Origin: Clostridia bacterium
Lineage (GTDB): Bacteria; Bacillota; Clostridia; Clostridiales; Clostridiaceae
Length of the DNA stretch: 8,046 nt
Direction: 5' to 3'
Assembly: GCA_009930125.1 (NCBI GenBank)
Contig: RZYZ01000093.1
Span: forward strand, 1 to 8,046
The position numbers were made by a program, and so were the translations under genes. Positions 6,336 to 8,046 of this stretch are shown here, one piece after another; position 1 is the first letter of the stretch; the number at the start of each line of letters is the position of its first letter. Under the pieces are notes generated by a model that made no database searches, was not told where the DNA came from, and saw nothing but the letters and a program-made list of their open reading frames with translations.

Positions 6336-6355
6336 GTACATTTCCAGATGTTCTA

Positions 6356-6384
6356 TTAACATTTAAAGATATCTATAGTATAAT
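6356..6384 (+). promoter_or_regulatory. Proximal sigma-A promoter (P1) of the RHH gene
   Basis: TTAACA (6356-6361, 5 of 6), a 17-base spacer, then TATAAT (6379-6384, 6 of 6). This is the best promoter in the window. The spacer contains the palindrome AGATATCT (6367-6374). ATAGTA occurs at 6375-6380 and 6383-6388, over and just after the -10, and again at 6415-6420 in the leader. Placement over the core promoter would suit repression by the small DNA-binding protein encoded downstream. Confidence 0.65.
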
Positions 6385-6452
6385 AGTAACTGACAGAGTG
6401 ATTTGATTAAACATATAGTAGCAAATAGAAACTATAAAAAGGAGACAAAACG

Positions 6453-6599
6453 ATGAAGAACAAGAACGAAAAGACAAAAATATTATTCACCATGCCAGTG
6501 GAACTGAAGGAAGAGCTTTCCAAGGAAGCGGAAGCGGATTTCAGATCACTGAACAACTACATTCTTTGGGTACTGCTGAACAGAAACGAAAAGAAGTAG
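6453..6599 (+). CDS. 48-residue ribbon-helix-helix (Arc-like) DNA-binding protein
   Basis: Very small gene with AAGGAG at 6439-6444, 8 bases before the ATG. The product has a basic N-terminus (KNKNEKTK), a predicted beta strand (about T8-M14, KILFTM), helix A starting at P15 (PVELKEELSKEAEA), a short turn and helix B (SLNNYILWVLLNR, about 32-44). The strand-P-helix-SLN-helix order and the total length match the Arc/MetJ ribbon-helix-helix fold, which binds DNA as a dimer or higher oligomer through the paired strands. It has its own promoters and a terminator starting next to the stop codon, and no toxin gene follows, so a free-standing regulator is more likely than an antitoxin. It may regulate itself, the divergent VanX-like gene, or targets elsewhere; none of this is shown. 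Codon use resembles its neighbours. Confidence 0.77.
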   Translation: MKNKNEKTKILFTMPVELKEELSKEAEADFRSLNNYILWVLLNRNEKK

Positions 6600-6661
6600 G
6601 CTGCAAATAGACAAGAACGGATTGAGTGAAGAAATTCCTCGATCCTTTTTTTGTTTGCAGC
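6600..6661 (+). terminator. Intrinsic terminator after the RHH gene
   Basis: An inner stem GGATTGAG (6619-6626) with CTCGATCC (6638-6645), one G-T pair, is followed by T7 (6646-6652). An outer 8-bp pairing GCTGCAAA (6600-6607) with TTTGCAGC (6654-6661) embraces the whole element and begins at the base after the stop codon. Confidence 0.85.
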
Positions 6662-6722
6662 GAAGGGAGAGTTTCCTGAATCCCAAAAATCTCCTGATTT
6701 TTACCTTAATATTAGGACTGGT

Positions 6723-6745
6723 TTAAGTTTATGGCTTATACTTAA
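6723..6745 (+). promoter_or_regulatory. Possible promoter and operator before the AI-2E family gene
   Basis: TATACT (6737-6742) is a plausible -10, 35 bases before the start codon; no good -35 is found at 16-18 bases. An inverted repeat TTAAGT (6723-6728), 11 bases, ACTTAA (6740-6745) overlaps it. A near-palindrome around TAATATTA (about 6706-6713) lies just upstream. The overlap would suit repressor binding; this is inference. Confidence 0.35.
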
Positions 6746-6777
6746 GGGAGTGAAAGTGTCTGGAGGCTGTAAAACAT

Positions 6778-7986
6778 ATGAAAATCGACTGGAATTCTAA
6801 ATATAACACCATCGCCGCATATTCATTTATCGTTCTGTCCTCGGTGATCCTCTTCTTCATCATCCTGTCGGGACTGAACGGGTTCACCAGAGCGGTGGGA
6901 AGCTATATATCTGTACTTTATCCCTTCCTGTATGGATTTGTCATCGCATACATTCTCAACTTCTTCATGACCTTTGTGGAGAAGCAGATGAACAGGACAG
7001 CCATGAAGGATAAAAAATATGACAGGCTGAGAAAAGTCGTGGCGTTGACCTTCTCCTATATCATCGCCATAGCATTCATCGGGCTGTTCTTTGCAGTAAT
7101 TCTGCCTCAGCTCATTTTAAGCATCACAGGTCTTGTGATGGAGCTGCCCAGATACATAGGGGACATCAGTGAGTACATCAATGAGTTCACGGAAATCTAT
7201 ACCTTTGATCCCAGAGTGGTGGACTTCATCAATACGAGATGGAATGAGCTGGGGGAATCCATCAATAATCTGGCCGTGGGACTGCTGCCGGCAACCATAG
7301 GCTTCATCAGGAATACGGCTACGTCCATCTGGAATGTGTTCCTGGGAATCATCATTTCACTGTATATGCTTTCAGACAAGAAGAAATTCATTTCCACAGG
7401 GAAGAAGATGATCTATGGTCTCTTGAAACCTCCAGCAGCCAGAAGATTTCTGGAGCTTCTGGGCAGAACCCAGAAAATCTTCAGCCAGTTTCTGGTGGGA
7501 AAGGTTCTGGATTCCATCATCGTGGGTATCATCGCATTTCTAGGACTCAGTCTCTTTAAGATGCCTTATGTTCCGCTGATCAGTTTCATCATCACTGTGA
7601 CGAACATCATTCCCTTCTTCGGACCGTTTATCGGAGCGATTCCGTCCGTGATCATCATATTCTTCGTATCACCCATCAAAGCGGTATGGTTCCTTGTGTT
7701 CATCCTGCTCCTTCAGCAGCTGGATGGGAATGTCATCGGACCGAAGATCCTTGGAGAATCCATGGGAATCTCCTCCTTCTGGATTCTGTTTGCCATTCTT
7801 GTGGCGGGCAAGATCATGGGGGTCACCGGACTGATTGTGGGCGTGCCTCTCTTTGTCCTTATCTACTCGGTGATCAAGGAGATCATCGAATCCAGGCTGA
7901 AACAGAAAGGGCTACCGGAAGAGACGAAAGCCTATGAGAAGGAAGGGTATGTGGAGCCTCTGGAAACACCGCAGGAAAACGGATAG
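6778..7986 (+). CDS. AI-2E family transporter (UPF0118/PerM-like)
   Basis: 402-residue polytopic membrane protein, close to the usual family length. Predicted membrane segments lie at about residues 12-32, 46-66, 90-110, 172-198, 242-262, 264-296, 300-315 and 335-366, with a soluble middle region at about 120-165. Family signatures are clear: the IIPFFGPFIGAIPS block (277-290), QQLDGNVIGPKILG (313-326) and a late GVTGLIVGVPLFVLIYSVIKE segment. The C-terminal tail is charged (about 370-402). Members were first linked to autoinducer-2 export (TqsA), and others act as sodium or lithium/proton antiporters, so the substrate should be left open. The start has GGAGG at 6762-6766 with an 11-base spacing, slightly long. 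It is flanked by terminators on both sides and is probably transcribed alone. Confidence 0.93.
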   Translation: MKIDWNSKYNTIAAYSFIVLSSVILFFIILSGLNGFTRAVGSYISVLYPFLYGFVIAYILNFFMTFVEKQMNRTAMKDKKYDRLRKVVALTFSYIIAIAFIGLFFAVILPQLILSITGLVMELPRYIGDISEYINEFTEIYTFDPRVVDFINTRWNELGESINNLAVGLLPATIGFIRNTATSIWNVFLGIIISLYMLSDKKKFISTGKKMIYGLLKPPAARRFLELLGRTQKIFSQFLVGKVLDSIIVGIIAFLGLSLFKMPYVPLISFIITVTNIIPFFGPFIGAIPSVIIIFFVSPIKAVWFLVFILLLQQLDGNVIGPKILGESMGISSFWILFAILVAGKIMGVTGLIVGVPLFVLIYSVIKEIIESRLKQKGLPEETKAYEKEGYVEPLETPQENG

Positions 7987-7994
7987 ATAGAAAT

Positions 7995-8029
7995 AAGATC
8001 ACTTCGGCAAACAGCTGAAGTGATCTTTT
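7995..8029 (+). terminator. Intrinsic terminator after the AI-2E family gene
   Basis: A 14-bp stem (7995-8008 with 8014-8027, one G-T pair) with a 5-base loop ends in TTTT (8026-8029). It begins 8 bases after the stop codon. Confidence 0.87.
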
Positions 8030-8046
8030 CCTATTATGACCGAATC

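Larger units (their letters stand above)
6220..6452 (+). other. AT-rich intergenic control region with tandem promoters
   Basis: This stretch is clearly more AT-rich than the flanking genes. It holds two promoter-like sites in the plus direction (6263-6291 and 6356-6384), an inverted repeat at 6322-6335, and repeated TAGTA elements near the second promoter. A 61-codon open frame (6221-6406) has no usable ribosome binding site and no recognisable protein pattern, so I do not call it a gene. Confidence 0.6.

Noticed and set aside
6221..6406. 61-codon AT-rich open frame between the peptidase and RHH genes
   Set aside because: No proper ribosome binding site, codon use unlike its neighbours, and it overlaps two promoter-like sites. 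Comparative data showing conservation would change this.
6453..6599. Antitoxin of a type II toxin-antitoxin pair
   Set aside because: A ribbon-helix-helix fold fits, but the gene is followed at once by a terminator and no toxin-like gene lies on either side.
1..8046. CRISPR array, tRNA, rRNA, insertion sequence or phage remnant
   Set aside because: No regularly spaced repeats, tRNA-like cloverleaf sequence, rRNA segments, transposase or integrase motifs, or target-site duplications were noticed by eye.

Overview
The window looks like a chromosomal stretch of a Gram-positive anaerobe, most likely a member of Clostridia (Bacillota). The basis is the strong AGGAGG-type ribosome binding sites, frequent AGA arginine codons, T-tailed hairpin terminators after almost every unit, one TTG start, and gene families typical of that group. 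No RNA genes, insertion sequences, CRISPR arrays, integrases or phage genes were seen. Most of the window looks like ordinary cell-envelope housekeeping, and I did not find a clear new multigene system.

Region 1 (1-2424, plus strand) is a two-gene operon for O-acylation of an extracytoplasmic polymer. It has a membrane-bound O-acyltransferase (MBOAT/AlgI type) whose 5' end lies outside the window, then a membrane-anchored DHHW/AlgJ-like protein 12 bases downstream, whose Shine-Dalgarno sequence overlaps the stop codon of the first gene. Region 2 (about 2482-3541, plus) is a single gene with an extended -10 promoter and its own terminator. It encodes a two-helix membrane protein with a DUF697 (YcjF-like) domain.

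Region 3 (3542-3790) has no convincing gene. It holds a second, very strong terminator with competing pairings, then an extended -10 promoter nearly identical to the one before the DUF697 gene. Region 4 (3791-5143, plus) is a secreted protein with three bacterial SH3 domains followed by a complete NodB/CE4 polysaccharide deacetylase domain. It converges on region 5 (5258-6157, minus), a VanX-family M15 dipeptidase carried on a transmembrane anchor and a long coiled coil. One long bidirectional hairpin terminator separates them. Together they suggest peptidoglycan tailoring and turnover at the cell surface.

Region 6 (6158-6452) is AT-rich. It contains the promoter side of the minus-strand peptidase gene, two good sigma-A-type promoters pointing the other way, and short repeats. 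They lead to a 48-residue ribbon-helix-helix DNA-binding protein (6453-6599), closed by a terminator. Region 7 (6778-7986, plus) encodes an AI-2E family (UPF0118) membrane transporter and ends in a strong terminator. The last 17 bases hold nothing recognisable.

Envelope functions recur (polymer acylation, deacetylation, dipeptide cleavage, two further membrane proteins), but each unit has its own signals. Shared control is suggested only by the paired promoters at 2482 and 3733.
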